A DNA stretch of 64,000 nt from positions 1-64,000 of the forward strand of contig NZ_BMMZ01000003.1 of assembly GCF_014646195.1 (NCBI RefSeq), read 5' to 3'. The notes beneath the pieces were generated by a model. It was not told the origin of the DNA. It did not search any database and saw only the letters and a list, made by a program, of their open reading frames with translations. The DNA is from Microlunatus endophyticus (GTDB taxonomy: Bacteria > Actinomycetota > Actinomycetes > Propionibacteriales > Propionibacteriaceae). The translations under genes were made by a program, and so were the position numbers. Positions 52,651 through 61,609 of the stretch are shown here, one piece after another (position 1 is the first letter of the stretch; every line of letters begins with the position of its first letter).

Positions 52651-53856
52651 ATGACGCATCAGCAGCAGCCAGATCCCGGCAAGCGTGGGAACGTTTCCAG
52701 ACGAGCCCTGCTCGCCGGTGGACTGGGCGCCGCGACCGCGGTGGGAGTCGGCTTCGGGGCTCCGGGGATCGCCCGTGCGGATTCCGGCGCCAAGGAGTAT
52801 GCACGCCGGGCGAGATTCAGCTACGACGCGATGCAGGCCAATCTCTACGACCCGGCCACCGGCTTCTACCTGGAGCAGCATCCGTACGTGGACGGAAACC
52901 CCTACTCCTATGTCTGGGAGTTCTCCCAGGCCACGGTGGCGACCCAGACCCTGGCCGGCATCCCGGGCAACGAGCACAAGTACAAATCCCAGGTCGCGGA
53001 CCGGTTCACCGCACTGGAGGCCTACTGGAACTCGACCACCGACCCGGTCGGCTACGACTCCTATCTGCGACCGCCGTACGGCGGTGGCGGCGACAAGTTC
53101 TACGACGACAACTCCTGGATCGCGCTGGCTTTCCTGCTCCGCAACAACCAGGCCAACCTGCACGACAAAGCCGCACTGGCCAAGGCCAAGCTGCTGCACG
53201 ACCTGATCGTCTACGGCTGGGACACCGATCCGAGCCATCCGTATCCGGGCGGTGTCTTCTGGACCCAGGCCACCTGGAGCCAGGACCGCAACACGATCTC
53301 CAACGCCCCCGGTGCGGAGATCGGCGCCCGGCTCTATCTGCTCACCGGCGATCGGTCGCGGCTGCGCTGGGCGGAGAGGATGTACGACTGGGTGCGCGAC
53401 ACCCTGCTGGCCCCCAACGGCCTCTACTGGGACCATGTCGATCTCACCGGGACGATCGAGAAGACCCAGTGGTCCTACAACCAGGGCGTCATGCTCGGCG
53501 CCGCAACGCTGCTCTACCAGGCCACCCACAAGCGAAGCTATCTCGACCAGGCGTTCGACACCGCGAAGACGGCACTGGACTTCTACGCCACCGACGACAC
53601 CTACTTCACCCAGCCGGCCGAATTCCACGCGATCTTCTTCGCCAACCTGCTGCGGCTGTCCTCGGTCCGCAAGGACAAGTCCTTCCGCGCTGCCGCTGCG
53701 GCGTACGCCGACGAAGCCCGCAGCCGGTATCAGGATCCTGACACCGGGCTCTACCACTTCGACAGCAACCCGGTTCCGCTGCTGCACCAGGCCGGGATGA
53801 CCAGGATCGAGGGCATGCTCGCCTGGCCGGAGGGTCACTACGCCCTGTTGACATAG
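52651..53856 (+). CDS. GH76 endo-alpha-1,6-mannanase, Tat-exported
   Basis: A 401-residue secreted glycosidase. The N-terminus has a Tat-type signal: SRRALLAGGLGAATAVGVGFG, ending in ARADSG. The (alpha/alpha)6 barrel carries the family's twin catalytic aspartates in KFYDDNSWIALAFLL at D152 and D153. Other landmarks are YVWEFSQATVA, VFWTQATWSQDRNTISNAPGAEI and MLAWPEGHYALL. It cuts the alpha-1,6-mannan backbone of yeast mannan or actinobacterial lipomannan. The ATG at 52651 has GAAGGAC 8 nt upstream. It diverges from the GH92 gene, 150 bp away, and the two probably share control and work in series. Confidence 0.92.
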   Translation: MTHQQQPDPGKRGNVSRRALLAGGLGAATAVGVGFGAPGIARADSGAKEYARRARFSYDAMQANLYDPATGFYLEQHPYVDGNPYSYVWEFSQATVATQTLAGIPGNEHKYKSQVADRFTALEAYWNSTTDPVGYDSYLRPPYGGGGDKFYDDNSWIALAFLLRNNQANLHDKAALAKAKLLHDLIVYGWDTDPSHPYPGGVFWTQATWSQDRNTISNAPGAEIGARLYLLTGDRSRLRWAERMYDWVRDTLLAPNGLYWDHVDLTGTIEKTQWSYNQGVMLGAATLLYQATHKRSYLDQAFDTAKTALDFYATDDTYFTQPAEFHAIFFANLLRLSSVRKDKSFRAAAAAYADEARSRYQDPDTGLYHFDSNPVPLLHQAGMTRIEGMLAWPEGHYALLT

Positions 53857-53870
53857 ACGAAGGCGATAGG

Positions 53871-53933
53871 AACGTCGACGGCGTTTGTGATTCCCGGCCG
53901 ATTCCGGCCTCGAGCGCAAACGCCGTCGACGTT
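53871..53933. terminator. long-armed hairpin between convergent genes
   Basis: AACGTCGACGGCGTTTG (53871-53887) pairs perfectly over 17 bp with its complement at 53917-53933. The 29-nt loop holds a second small stem (GGCCG/CGGCC). It lies 15 bp after the GH76 stop and 21 bp before the end of the convergent SDR gene, so it should terminate both. Confidence 0.85.
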
Positions 53934-53953
53934 GTTATCAGCCCAGCACCGAG

Positions 53954-54742
53954 TCATTGCATGACGTCACCACTGTTGGGAGTCAGGGTCTGCCCGGTGT
54001 AGATGTTGCCTCCGGGTTCGCTCGCCAGCAGCACTGCCGTCGGGGCTACTTCCCGCGCATGTCCGGAACGCTTCATCGGAAGTCCTGCCATCAAAGACCG
54101 CGACCACTCCGGGGACAGCGACCCGCCCCCGATGCCCGTGTCGATGGGACCGGGTGCGATGCAGTTGGCAGTCACGCCGCTGTCGCCCAGCTCGCGCGCC
54201 AAGGACTTCGTGAAACCGATGACACCTGCCTTGGCCGCGGCGTAGTGGGCGAAGCCTGGGCCACCGCGCTGACCGAGTTGCGACGAGATGTTGATGATGC
54301 GTCCGAAACCGCCCTCCAGCATCGACGGCAAGGCGATCCGACAGGACAGGAACACACTGCGTAGGTTCACCGCGATCATCTCGTCCCAGAGCTCGGTCGG
54401 CATACCCGTCACGGTGTGCTCGGACAGAATGCCGGCGTTGTTGACGACCACATCGATCGCTCCCAACGCGGCACGACCTTCGGCGTAGGCCCGTTCGAGC
54501 TGGCCTTGATCCGAGACATCGGCAGCAATCGACACAGCTTCCACGCCCAGCGCCGTGCACGCGTCCCGCACTGAGTCGAGTCTCGCACCGGCATCGCGAT
54601 CGAGCAGAACGAGCCAGGCCCCGGCGTCAGCGTAGGCCAGGGCTATCGCTTCGCCGATCCCGTGCGCTGCCCCTGTGATCAACGCGGTGCGTCCGGTCAG
54701 CACGCCGACGGGAATTCCGCGGTCGGCGTCGGCCGTGATCAC
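53954..54742 (-). CDS. short-chain dehydrogenase/reductase (FabG-like)
   Basis: A 262-residue classical SDR. The cofactor loop TGAAHGIG is at 23-30, NNAG at 101-104, and the catalytic serine, Y167 and K171 lie in INISSQLG and HYAAAKAG. LLDRDAGA after strand 2 has an acidic residue, which favours NAD+ over NADP+. The C-terminus (GGNIYTGQTLTPNSGDVMQ) resembles 3-oxoacyl or polyol dehydrogenases. The GTG at 54742 overlaps the upstream hydrolase gene by 4 nt. As the last gene of a catabolic operon it probably oxidises an alcohol intermediate. Confidence 0.9.
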   Translation of the reverse strand: MITADADRGIPVGVLTGRTALITGAAHGIGEAIALAYADAGAWLVLLDRDAGARLDSVRDACTALGVEAVSIAADVSDQGQLERAYAEGRAALGAIDVVVNNAGILSEHTVTGMPTELWDEMIAVNLRSVFLSCRIALPSMLEGGFGRIINISSQLGQRGGPGFAHYAAAKAGVIGFTKSLARELGDSGVTANCIAPGPIDTGIGGGSLSPEWSRSLMAGLPMKRSGHAREVAPTAVLLASEPGGNIYTGQTLTPNSGDVMQ

Positions 54743-55509
54743 GCTGCTGCCCCGAGCCGGAAGATCCGGGCAGCATTGCCACCCATGATCAACGCCCGCT
54801 GCGTTGCGTCGACGTGCATCAGATCAGCTCTCGCCCTCTCGAACTCCATCGTGAACAACGGTGCGGCGGAGGCGAACAACAGCCGGTCGGGACCGCGACG
54901 CGTCACCACTCGCTCCAAGAAGTCCTGTCGGTACATCGCCGTGGTATGCACATGCAGATTCGGGTTCTGCTCCATGATCAGTTCGACGTCGAACTGAGAG
55001 CCACCGGAGATGTTGAACTGACCGCCGTTGGTGAGCACGACGGGCAGCTCGGGCACCCAGCCGGCAGCCTCACCGAGCTGGAGCGGCTCTGCCATCAGAT
55101 GGAATCCGGCGGCGATCATGACAGGCACGTCGTGCTCGGCGGCTGCTTCCATAATCGGCCGGACCCGTACCTGATCATTGATCCGGAAGTGCTCCTCAGC
55201 CGGATGCAGGAACACTCCCTTTGCACCCGCTCGAACCACCCGAGACAGTTCGCCCGGCCGCTCGGCCCACGGGTCGATCCGGGCCACCGGAATCAGTTGT
55301 CGATGGCCACCGGCAGCAGCCAGCAACTGGTCGTTGGCGGCCTGGAAGTCGGCACCGGTGGGATGGGCGGCCACGGCGATCGCCGACCCGATGTGTACGC
55401 GGTTCAGCCCGGCGATCAGCTCGTCCGCGGTATGCGACCAGCCGTAATGGGATCGCCCCAGGTAGACGAGCCCGTCGATGATCGCGTCCGGAGAAGATGT
55501 TGTCGTCAC
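54739..55509 (-). CDS. amidohydrolase-2-type metal-dependent hydrolase (first of two)
   Basis: A 256-residue TIM-barrel protein of the amidohydrolase-related (Amidohydro_2) group that includes ACMSD-type decarboxylases and lactonases. GAKGVFLHPAEEHFRINDQV and VRPIMEAAAEHDVPVMIAAGFH are typical strands; DRLLFASAAPLFTMEFERA takes the place where the sister protein has the family's GSDGP, so the usual aspartate is missing. It also lacks the HxH at the start. This may be an inactive or altered partner of the hydrolase at 55506, to which it is coupled by a 4-nt overlap. IMGGNAARIFRL closes the protein as usual. Confidence 0.82.
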   Translation of the reverse strand: MTTTSSPDAIIDGLVYLGRSHYGWSHTADELIAGLNRVHIGSAIAVAAHPTGADFQAANDQLLAAAGGHRQLIPVARIDPWAERPGELSRVVRAGAKGVFLHPAEEHFRINDQVRVRPIMEAAAEHDVPVMIAAGFHLMAEPLQLGEAAGWVPELPVVLTNGGQFNISGGSQFDVELIMEQNPNLHVHTTAMYRQDFLERVVTRRGPDRLLFASAAPLFTMEFERARADLMHVDATQRALIMGGNAARIFRLGAAA

Positions 55510-56240
55510 GAGCCCAACCTCAGCATTCTGGCGGCGTTCCCGCCCAACACGAGCGCGGCATCGTCGGCGCCGAGTGCCGCGATCACCACCTTCTGCTTCT
55601 CGACGATCGGCGAGGCGACCGGCCCGTCACTGCCGAACACGACCCGTTCCGCACCGACCCGGCGCACCGCCTCGATGATCTTCTCCGGGTATGGCATCGC
55701 CGAGGTCTCCAACACGACATTGGGGTAGCGCTCGGCGACCTGGAGTGCCTCGTCGACATGGAAGTAGCCGCCCATGTGTCCGAGCATGATCACCGAGCCG
55801 GGACACGCAGCTGCCGTCTCTGCGATGGCCAGCGGAGTCGTCATATGCTCGTCGCCACAGTGGAAGAGCGTCGGCACGCCAAGCTCTCCCGCCTGCCTGA
55901 CCAGAGCGATGGTCGCCTCGCCGGCCGGATGCTGGTGGGTCGACACGGGGTGCAGCTTCAGGCCGACGAAACCCAAGTGCGTCACCGCTCGATCCAGCGT
56001 CGCCTGGGAGGTCTCCAGGTGCCCCGGGTGCAATCGCGCCAGGCCGTACAGCCGGTCGGGATAGCGGCTCATCGCCTCGGTGACCAGCTCGATCGCATCG
56101 GGGTTAAGGCCCGGATAGTCGCCCAGCGTCATAACCGCGGCCTTGTCGACCGAGGCCTCGTCCATGGCTCTGATGCAGTCTTCGGCGGTCACGATCCACG
56201 ATGACCGATTCTCAATGTGCATGTGCATGTCGAAGATCAC
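55506..56240 (-). CDS. amidohydrolase-2-type metal-dependent hydrolase (second of two)
   Basis: A 244-residue TIM-barrel hydrolase or decarboxylase of the same group. DMHMHIEN provides the N-terminal HxH metal site, LKLHPVSTHQHP and LFHCGDEH further histidines, IMLGHMGG the next, and VVFGSDGPVAS the catalytic aspartate, so this copy looks fully active. The GTG at 56240 (VIFDMHMH) has GGGAGG about 7 nt upstream; the open frame reaching 56387 is not part of the protein. It is coupled to the next gene by ATGA. The substrate is unknown; hydrolysis or decarboxylation of a carboxylate or lactone is the family norm. Confidence 0.87.
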   Translation of the reverse strand: MIFDMHMHIENRSSWIVTAEDCIRAMDEASVDKAAVMTLGDYPGLNPDAIELVTEAMSRYPDRLYGLARLHPGHLETSQATLDRAVTHLGFVGLKLHPVSTHQHPAGEATIALVRQAGELGVPTLFHCGDEHMTTPLAIAETAAACPGSVIMLGHMGGYFHVDEALQVAERYPNVVLETSAMPYPEKIIEAVRRVGAERVVFGSDGPVASPIVEKQKVVIAALGADDAALVLGGNAARMLRLGS

Positions 56241-56287
56241 GCCATGCCTCCCTTCGCTCGCTCGGACATCATTCGAAGGCGTCCGGA

Positions 56288-57994
56288 TCAGGTGAAGGAT
56301 GCCGAATGGAAGTACGAGTAGCCGGTAGGCCCGAACTTGATCCCTTTCAGGTTCGTCACCCCGTCGTACACACCACTGACATTCCACAGCGGAAGGAAGA
56401 GGGCCTTCTTCATGATGTCGGTACTGATCTTGCTGTACGCGGCTGCACTTGCATCGGGATCGGCGATGGTGTTGGCCTTGTTGATCGCCCTGTCGATCGA
56501 CGGATCGTCCAGATGCGACCAGTTGAAGCCCGACTTGATCTGGGAACTGTCGTAGATCGTGTGCAGCAGATAGGCGTCCAGCGAGTAGAAGAAGACGGCT
56601 GCAAGATTCTCCACGCCCTGGTTGTAGGACGCCGCCGCGGTCGTGAACGGCTGGGACTTGGTGCTGGCGCTGATGCCGACCTGCTGGAGTGCGTTCACAA
56701 CGAACTGGGCAGGCAGATCGAAGCCGTTGGCACTCTGGATCAGGATCTCCACCTCAAGCTTCTTCCCGCCCTTGGATCGGCTGCCGTCCGCGCCGGCGGT
56801 CCATCCCGCCTGGTCCAACAGGCTCTTCGACTTCGCCGGGTCGTAGGCGAACATCGAGTCGTTGGCCTTGACGTACCCGGGGGTGCTCGGCGTCAGGATG
56901 TTGTAGGCGGGGGTGTAGGCGCCGTGCAACACCTTCTCGTTGAGTGACTTCTGGTCCACCGCGTGCAAGATCGCCTGGCGAACCCGGATGTCATCGGTCG
57001 GCGCCTTGTCGATGTTGATCGGCAATCCGTAGGGCTGCCCTGTGGACGGGACGTTGTAGTGGGTGAACTGCTTGGACTTCTGGATCGATGCGATCGTGTC
57101 CGGGTCGAGATTCTGGGCGATCTGGATCTGACCGGATCGAAGCGCGTTGTAGCGCGCATTGGTGTCGAGAAGGATCTTGAAGTCCAGCTTCTCCAGTTTC
57201 GCCTTACCGGTCAGCGCGAACGGCTCCGGCGCCCAGGCGTACTTGTCGTATCGCTCCAGGCTCACGTGGTCCTGGGCTTGGTACTCGACGAATTTGAACG
57301 GACCAGTACCCACAGGATGATTGGACACCCCTGCTGCACCGTACTGCTTGATCGCCGCCGGCGATTGCATTCCGAGTGTGATCGCGGTGACGTTGTGCAG
57401 GAACGACGCGTTCGGTTGCTTGAAGTGAATCCTGACGGTGTAGTCATCGACGATCTCGACCTTGTCGTAGTCGGGACCCAGCCCACTTGCGGCCGATCGC
57501 GACTTCGTCGCCGGGTCGACCACATGGTCGAAGTTCGCCTTCACCGCCTTGGCATCGAAATGCGTCCCGTCATGGAAGTCGACGTCCTGACGCAGGGTGA
57601 AGGTATAGGTCCTGGCGTCGGCAGATGCCTTGTAACTCTTGGCGAGGCCGGGATAGAACTGGTTCGTTCCCGAGCTGTCGGGAAGCCACCAGATCAGCGG
57701 GTCGAAGATGTGCGTGATCATCATCGCTACCATCGCCAAGCCTGTCGCGGCCGGGTCCAGCGTGTCAGGTTCCTGATACACACCGACGGTCAACGTGGTC
57801 GATGCACTGGAGGCGGTCGCCGAGTTCGCCCCCTTGCATGCTGCCAGCAGCGAGCTGGATCCGGCGGCCAGCAACCCGACCCCGCCGAACTGCAGCAGCC
57901 GCCGTCGGTCCAGGAACATCTGCCGTGAAGTCCTGCCGGATCGGGGTGCCGCCGCAGGGAAGGAATTCAACCCCAGCTTAAGTTGGTCGCTCAT
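56288..57994 (-). CDS. ABC transporter substrate-binding lipoprotein, family 5
   Basis: A 568-residue binding protein. The leader has both a twin-arginine stretch (DRRRLLQFGGVGLLAAG) and a lipobox (LLAACKG), so it is probably exported folded through Tat and then lipidated. The body shows the family-5 signature (YTFTLRQDVDFHDGTHFDAKAVKANFDHV, in part) and VGTGPFKFVEY. It belongs with the permeases and ATPase read to the right at 60653-64000, split from them by the regulator. The ATG at 57994 has GAGAGACCGAGC upstream. The ligand is likely the substrate of the neighbouring hydrolases. Confidence 0.9.
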   Translation of the reverse strand: MSDQLKLGLNSFPAAAPRSGRTSRQMFLDRRRLLQFGGVGLLAAGSSSLLAACKGANSATASSASTTLTVGVYQEPDTLDPAATGLAMVAMMITHIFDPLIWWLPDSSGTNQFYPGLAKSYKASADARTYTFTLRQDVDFHDGTHFDAKAVKANFDHVVDPATKSRSAASGLGPDYDKVEIVDDYTVRIHFKQPNASFLHNVTAITLGMQSPAAIKQYGAAGVSNHPVGTGPFKFVEYQAQDHVSLERYDKYAWAPEPFALTGKAKLEKLDFKILLDTNARYNALRSGQIQIAQNLDPDTIASIQKSKQFTHYNVPSTGQPYGLPINIDKAPTDDIRVRQAILHAVDQKSLNEKVLHGAYTPAYNILTPSTPGYVKANDSMFAYDPAKSKSLLDQAGWTAGADGSRSKGGKKLEVEILIQSANGFDLPAQFVVNALQQVGISASTKSQPFTTAAASYNQGVENLAAVFFYSLDAYLLHTIYDSSQIKSGFNWSHLDDPSIDRAINKANTIADPDASAAAYSKISTDIMKKALFLPLWNVSGVYDGVTNLKGIKFGPTGYSYFHSASFT

Positions 57995-58094
57995 GCTCGG
58001 TCTCTCTGTGTGATCTGGATGGTGGCGAGCGGCGTTGCTCTGGATCGGGCGGGGTGTCGGCCGTCCCACAGCCACTGCTGTGATCGGCTGGGGA

Positions 58095-59348
58095 TCAGAA
58101 GCGCATCGCGGCGATGCGCTGCACGGATCTCAGTGCGAGCTCGGTGTGCACGGCCATCCCTTTGGCCATGACGGATTCGTCGAATCTGGCGAGCCCACTG
58201 TGGTTGGCCGGAGCGTTCTGGTAATCCTCCTGCGCACAGGCGCCAAGATTCAGGTAGCACCCCGGCACCTCCTGCAGGACACGGGAGAAGTCCTCCGAAC
58301 CTGCTCCGGGGTGGTCGAGTTCGGCGTAGCTGTCGGTGCCGAACAAGTCGGTGACAACAGCGCGGGCGAATTCGGTGCTGGCCGCATCGTTGTGAGTGCT
58401 CGGATACTCCACCCAGAACTGCACGTCGGCGACGGCACCGTGCTGGACCGCGACGCCTTCGCACACGTCGTGCACCAACCTGCTCACGCGATCGGTCGAA
58501 GCATCGGAGAAGGTGCGGATGGTCGCCTGGAACTCGACCTGGTCAGGGATGATGTTGCTCTTCGTGCCGCCGTGGATCATCCCCACGGTCAGGACGACAG
58601 GATCGAAGATGTCGAACCGGCGGGTGATCATCGTCTGCAGGGACGTGATCATCTCCGCTGCCGCGACGATCGGATCGACCGCCCTGTGAGGCGAGGATCC
58701 GTGCCCGCCCCGTCCGGTGACCGTAACGATCATCTTGCTGCTACTGGCCTGGAACTGGCCGGGGCGAGAGGTGAACCGGCCGGCCGGATTCCGGTTCGAC
58801 TGCACATGCATGGCGAAAGCGGCACCGACCTTCACCCCCGCGGCAGTCAGTACGCCCTCGTTGATCATGTGCGCTGCGCCGTCCCAGCCCTCTTCACCCG
58901 GTTGGAACATCAACACGACGTCACCGACCAGTTCGTCACGCCGCGCAGTGAGCAACCGCGCAGCACCGACCAACATCGCGGTATGCAGGTCATGGCCGCA
59001 CGCATGCATCGCTCCATCGATCTCACTGGCGTAGTCCAGTCCGGTCTGCTCCTGCAGCGGCAGCGCATCCATGTCGGCCCGCAGGAGTACCGCAGGCCGA
59101 TCCGTGTCGCTGCTGTCGGCGGAGCCGCCCGTTCCCCGCAGCACCGCCGTCACCGACGTCGTCGACGCTCCGGTTGTGATCTCGAGGTCGAGATCAGCGA
59201 GATGGTCCAGGACCGCTTGCTGCGTGCGAGGCAGATGAAGCCCCAGTTCCGGATGACGGTGGAGCCGGCGCCGGAGATCGATGATCTCGGGCAACAGATC
59301 CACGGCGGCACTGGGAAGTGACGAACAGGCAGGCGACTGCAACGCCAT
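58095..59348 (-). CDS. M20-family amidohydrolase (N-acyl-amino acid / hippurate hydrolase-like)
   Basis: A 417-residue two-metal amidohydrolase of the M20D group. C117 and H119 in HACGHDLHTAM, the glutamate pair in QPGEEGWDGA (E152, E153), the histidine in FAMHVQSN and H near the end in HPGAGSEDFS are the expected ligands. The dimerisation domain includes GRGGHGSSPHRAVDP. It releases an amino acid from an N-acyl or indole-conjugate substrate. The ATG at 59348 has AAGGAGG 4-10 nt upstream. It is first in the leftward operon and diverges from the Lrp-type regulator with only about 40 bp between. Confidence 0.9.
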   Translation of the reverse strand: MALQSPACSSLPSAAVDLLPEIIDLRRRLHRHPELGLHLPRTQQAVLDHLADLDLEITTGASTTSVTAVLRGTGGSADSSDTDRPAVLLRADMDALPLQEQTGLDYASEIDGAMHACGHDLHTAMLVGAARLLTARRDELVGDVVLMFQPGEEGWDGAAHMINEGVLTAAGVKVGAAFAMHVQSNRNPAGRFTSRPGQFQASSSKMIVTVTGRGGHGSSPHRAVDPIVAAAEMITSLQTMITRRFDIFDPVVLTVGMIHGGTKSNIIPDQVEFQATIRTFSDASTDRVSRLVHDVCEGVAVQHGAVADVQFWVEYPSTHNDAASTEFARAVVTDLFGTDSYAELDHPGAGSEDFSRVLQEVPGCYLNLGACAQEDYQNAPANHSGLARFDESVMAKGMAVHTELALRSVQRIAAMRF

Positions 59349-59387
59349 GAGCCTCCTTCATTGAAGTTGGCACTCAGCGTATGATCC

Positions 59388-60506
59388 GTGTATTACAACT
59401 ACTTTTCAGTCGATAAATCGTTCAGATCTTGTCCAAAGGCGAAGGATTCAGCCATTCTGACGCGCGACGACGCGAGCTTGATCAGCGCGCTCCAGATAGC
59501 GCCCCGGGCTCCCTGGAGCGACATCGGCGCAGCGCTCGGGATCAGCGGCATCACGGCCGCTCGACGCTGGGAACGAGTGCGCCGCGAGGGACTTGCGTGG
59601 GTCACGACGGCGCCGGGTCTGGTCCGCCATGGCGCGCAGAGTCTGGCCTACATCGAGGTGGACTGTCCGCCGGCACGGCGCAACACCCTCGCCGCCGAGC
59701 TGTCCCGCCATCCGATGGTGCTCACGGTCGAACTGACGACGGGCAACGCCGACGTCTTCCTCACTACTGCTGCCGCAAACCTCACGGCGATGTCCCACTA
59801 TCTGCTTGATCACCTGAGTCATGTCGAGGGCATCGTCAGCACCCGGGCGAGATTGGCGACCCACATCTTCGCTGAGGCTTCGCATTGGCGGTTGAGCGGC
59901 CTGGAACGTGACGCCGTACGGCTGTTGGAACGATCACGCGACGCCCAGCCCGGCGCTCCCGACGACGGCCCGGTGGAGATGACGGCCCAGCTACAGCGGA
60001 TCGCCGAACTGCTCAACGAGGACGGCCGGGCCTCCTACACCGCCCTCGCCGCCGCCACCGGGATGAGTGCCACCTCGGTACGACGCTACGTGCACGCGCT
60101 CCTCCGGTCGCGGACCCTGCTGCCACGCACCGACGTCGCCGCGGAGCACACCGCGACGCCCGTTCAGGTCTACTTCTTCGTCGACGCTCCAGTCGCCGAA
60201 TACGCCGAGACGGCGAAGTCACTCACCAAATTCCGGGAGATCCGCGTCTGCGCAACGCTCGCTTCGTCGCCCGGCATGATGATCTGCGCATGGCTGCACA
60301 CGGTCGAGGAACTGCATCGCTTGGAGGTGGCGATCTCGACCAGGCTTCCCAAGGTGCACATCGCCGACCGGCTGGTAGTGCTGCGGACTGTCAAGCGTCA
60401 GGGCCGGCTGGTCGACTCCTCCGGCCGGGCCACCGGCACAGTGCCAGTCAACATCTGGGACGACCGGCTCGAGCACCCCGCGCCGGCACTCGTCAGCCTT
60501 GAGTGA
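59388..60506 (+). CDS. double-length Lrp/AsnC-family regulator
   Basis: A protein of about 372 residues made of two consecutive Lrp/AsnC units. Each has a helix-turn-helix (LISALQIAPRAPWSDIGAAL; IAELLNEDGRASYTALAAAT) followed by an AsnC-type sensing domain (about 85-165 and 255-345). Most Lrp proteins have one unit and about 150 residues; fused forms are known in actinobacteria. The start is uncertain. GTG at 59388 gives an odd AT-rich beginning that probably overlaps the operator; an ATT or CTG near 59456-59461 behind GAAGGA would give MLTRDDASLI. It very likely controls both arms of this divergent locus in response to an amino acid. Confidence 0.85.
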   Translation: MYYNYFSVDKSFRSCPKAKDSAILTRDDASLISALQIAPRAPWSDIGAALGISGITAARRWERVRREGLAWVTTAPGLVRHGAQSLAYIEVDCPPARRNTLAAELSRHPMVLTVELTTGNADVFLTTAAANLTAMSHYLLDHLSHVEGIVSTRARLATHIFAEASHWRLSGLERDAVRLLERSRDAQPGAPDDGPVEMTAQLQRIAELLNEDGRASYTALAAATGMSATSVRRYVHALLRSRTLLPRTDVAAEHTATPVQVYFFVDAPVAEYAETAKSLTKFREIRVCATLASSPGMMICAWLHTVEELHRLEVAISTRLPKVHIADRLVVLRTVKRQGRLVDSSGRATGTVPVNIWDDRLEHPAPALVSLE

Positions 60507-60652
60507 TCATCCTCAGCGGCACAGCTGCTGAAGGAATCCGCCAAATCCGACGGCACTCCGAGCGATCGGATCATGATCAAAACACCCTGACGCGCCGGCT
60601 TCTCGCGGTCGCCGAAACACGGCCGTAGCAATCGGGGCCTAGAAAAGGCGCC

Positions 60653-61585
60653 ATGGTATTCATCGTCCGACGCCTCATCGCGTCGATCCCGGTCCTGCTC
60701 GGGGTGACGATCATCGCGTTCCTACTGATCCACATGGTCCCCGGAGATCCCGCGCAGATCATGCTCTTCGGTTCCAACGCGACTCCCGAACAGCTCGCGG
60801 CTCTACATCGCCAACTGGGGTTGGATCTTCCTCTGTGGAGGCAGTACGCCGACTTCATCGGCCAACTTCTCCACGGAGATCTCGGCACCTCTTACGCAAC
60901 GCACAACAGCGTTGCCCACGAACTTGTGTCCAGAGCCCCCAGCACCCTGCAGCTGACCGGCTCGGCCATGCTGATCGCGGTCGTGATCGGCGTTCCGCTC
61001 GGTCTGATCGGTGGGTTCAGACCGAACTCGATCTGGGATTCGATCTCGCGGGTGATCGCGTTCATCGGGGTCGCCGTTCCCTACTTCTTCCTTGCCCTGC
61101 TGCTCGTGTTGATCTTCGCCATCCAGTTGGATGTGCTTCCCGCGATCGACAACGGAACGCCCGCAGCGCTCGTGCTCCCAGCGATCTCCCTCGGCTGGGG
61201 CTACGCAGCGATCCTGACCCGGCTGGTACGCGGTCGGGTGATCGAGGAATACAACAGCGACTACGTGAAGTCGGCCCGGGCGCGCGGCTGCTCGGAAGCA
61301 CGGGTGCTGCTCGGCCACGTCTTCCGCAACTCGGCCATTCCCGCGATCACGATGCTGGGACTGCAGTTCGGGAACATCCTGACTGGCGCGGCAGTTTCGG
61401 AGGTGATCTTCGGGCGACCCGGCGTTGGCAGCTTCCTTGCGAACTCGATCACCAACAAGAACGTACCGGTCGTCCAGGGCGCCGTGGTGCTGATCGGCGT
61501 CGCCTACATCGTGATTAATTTGGTGGTCGATCTGGTCGTCGGCGCAGTCGATCCGCGCGCCCGGGTCGCGGGCGCCACAGCCTGA
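60653..61585 (+). CDS. ABC transporter permease, DppB/OppB type
   Basis: A 310-residue six-helix permease. MVFIVRRLIASIPVLLGVTI, HMVPGDPAQIM and LGLDLPLWRQYADFIGQLLHGDLG are the textbook DppB N-terminus; the coupling loop holds DYVKSARARGCSEARVL. The ATG at 60653 has AAAAGG upstream. The 146 bp before it carry the end of the regulator's transcript and presumably a promoter. It works with the permease at 61610 and the ATPase at 62626, and with the binding protein encoded to the left. Confidence 0.95.
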   Translation: MVFIVRRLIASIPVLLGVTIIAFLLIHMVPGDPAQIMLFGSNATPEQLAALHRQLGLDLPLWRQYADFIGQLLHGDLGTSYATHNSVAHELVSRAPSTLQLTGSAMLIAVVIGVPLGLIGGFRPNSIWDSISRVIAFIGVAVPYFFLALLLVLIFAIQLDVLPAIDNGTPAALVLPAISLGWGYAAILTRLVRGRVIEEYNSDYVKSARARGCSEARVLLGHVFRNSAIPAITMLGLQFGNILTGAAVSEVIFGRPGVGSFLANSITNKNVPVVQGAVVLIGVAYIVINLVVDLVVGAVDPRARVAGATA

Positions 61586-61609
61586 GTCACGCGTCGAAAG
61601 GAGAAGCTC

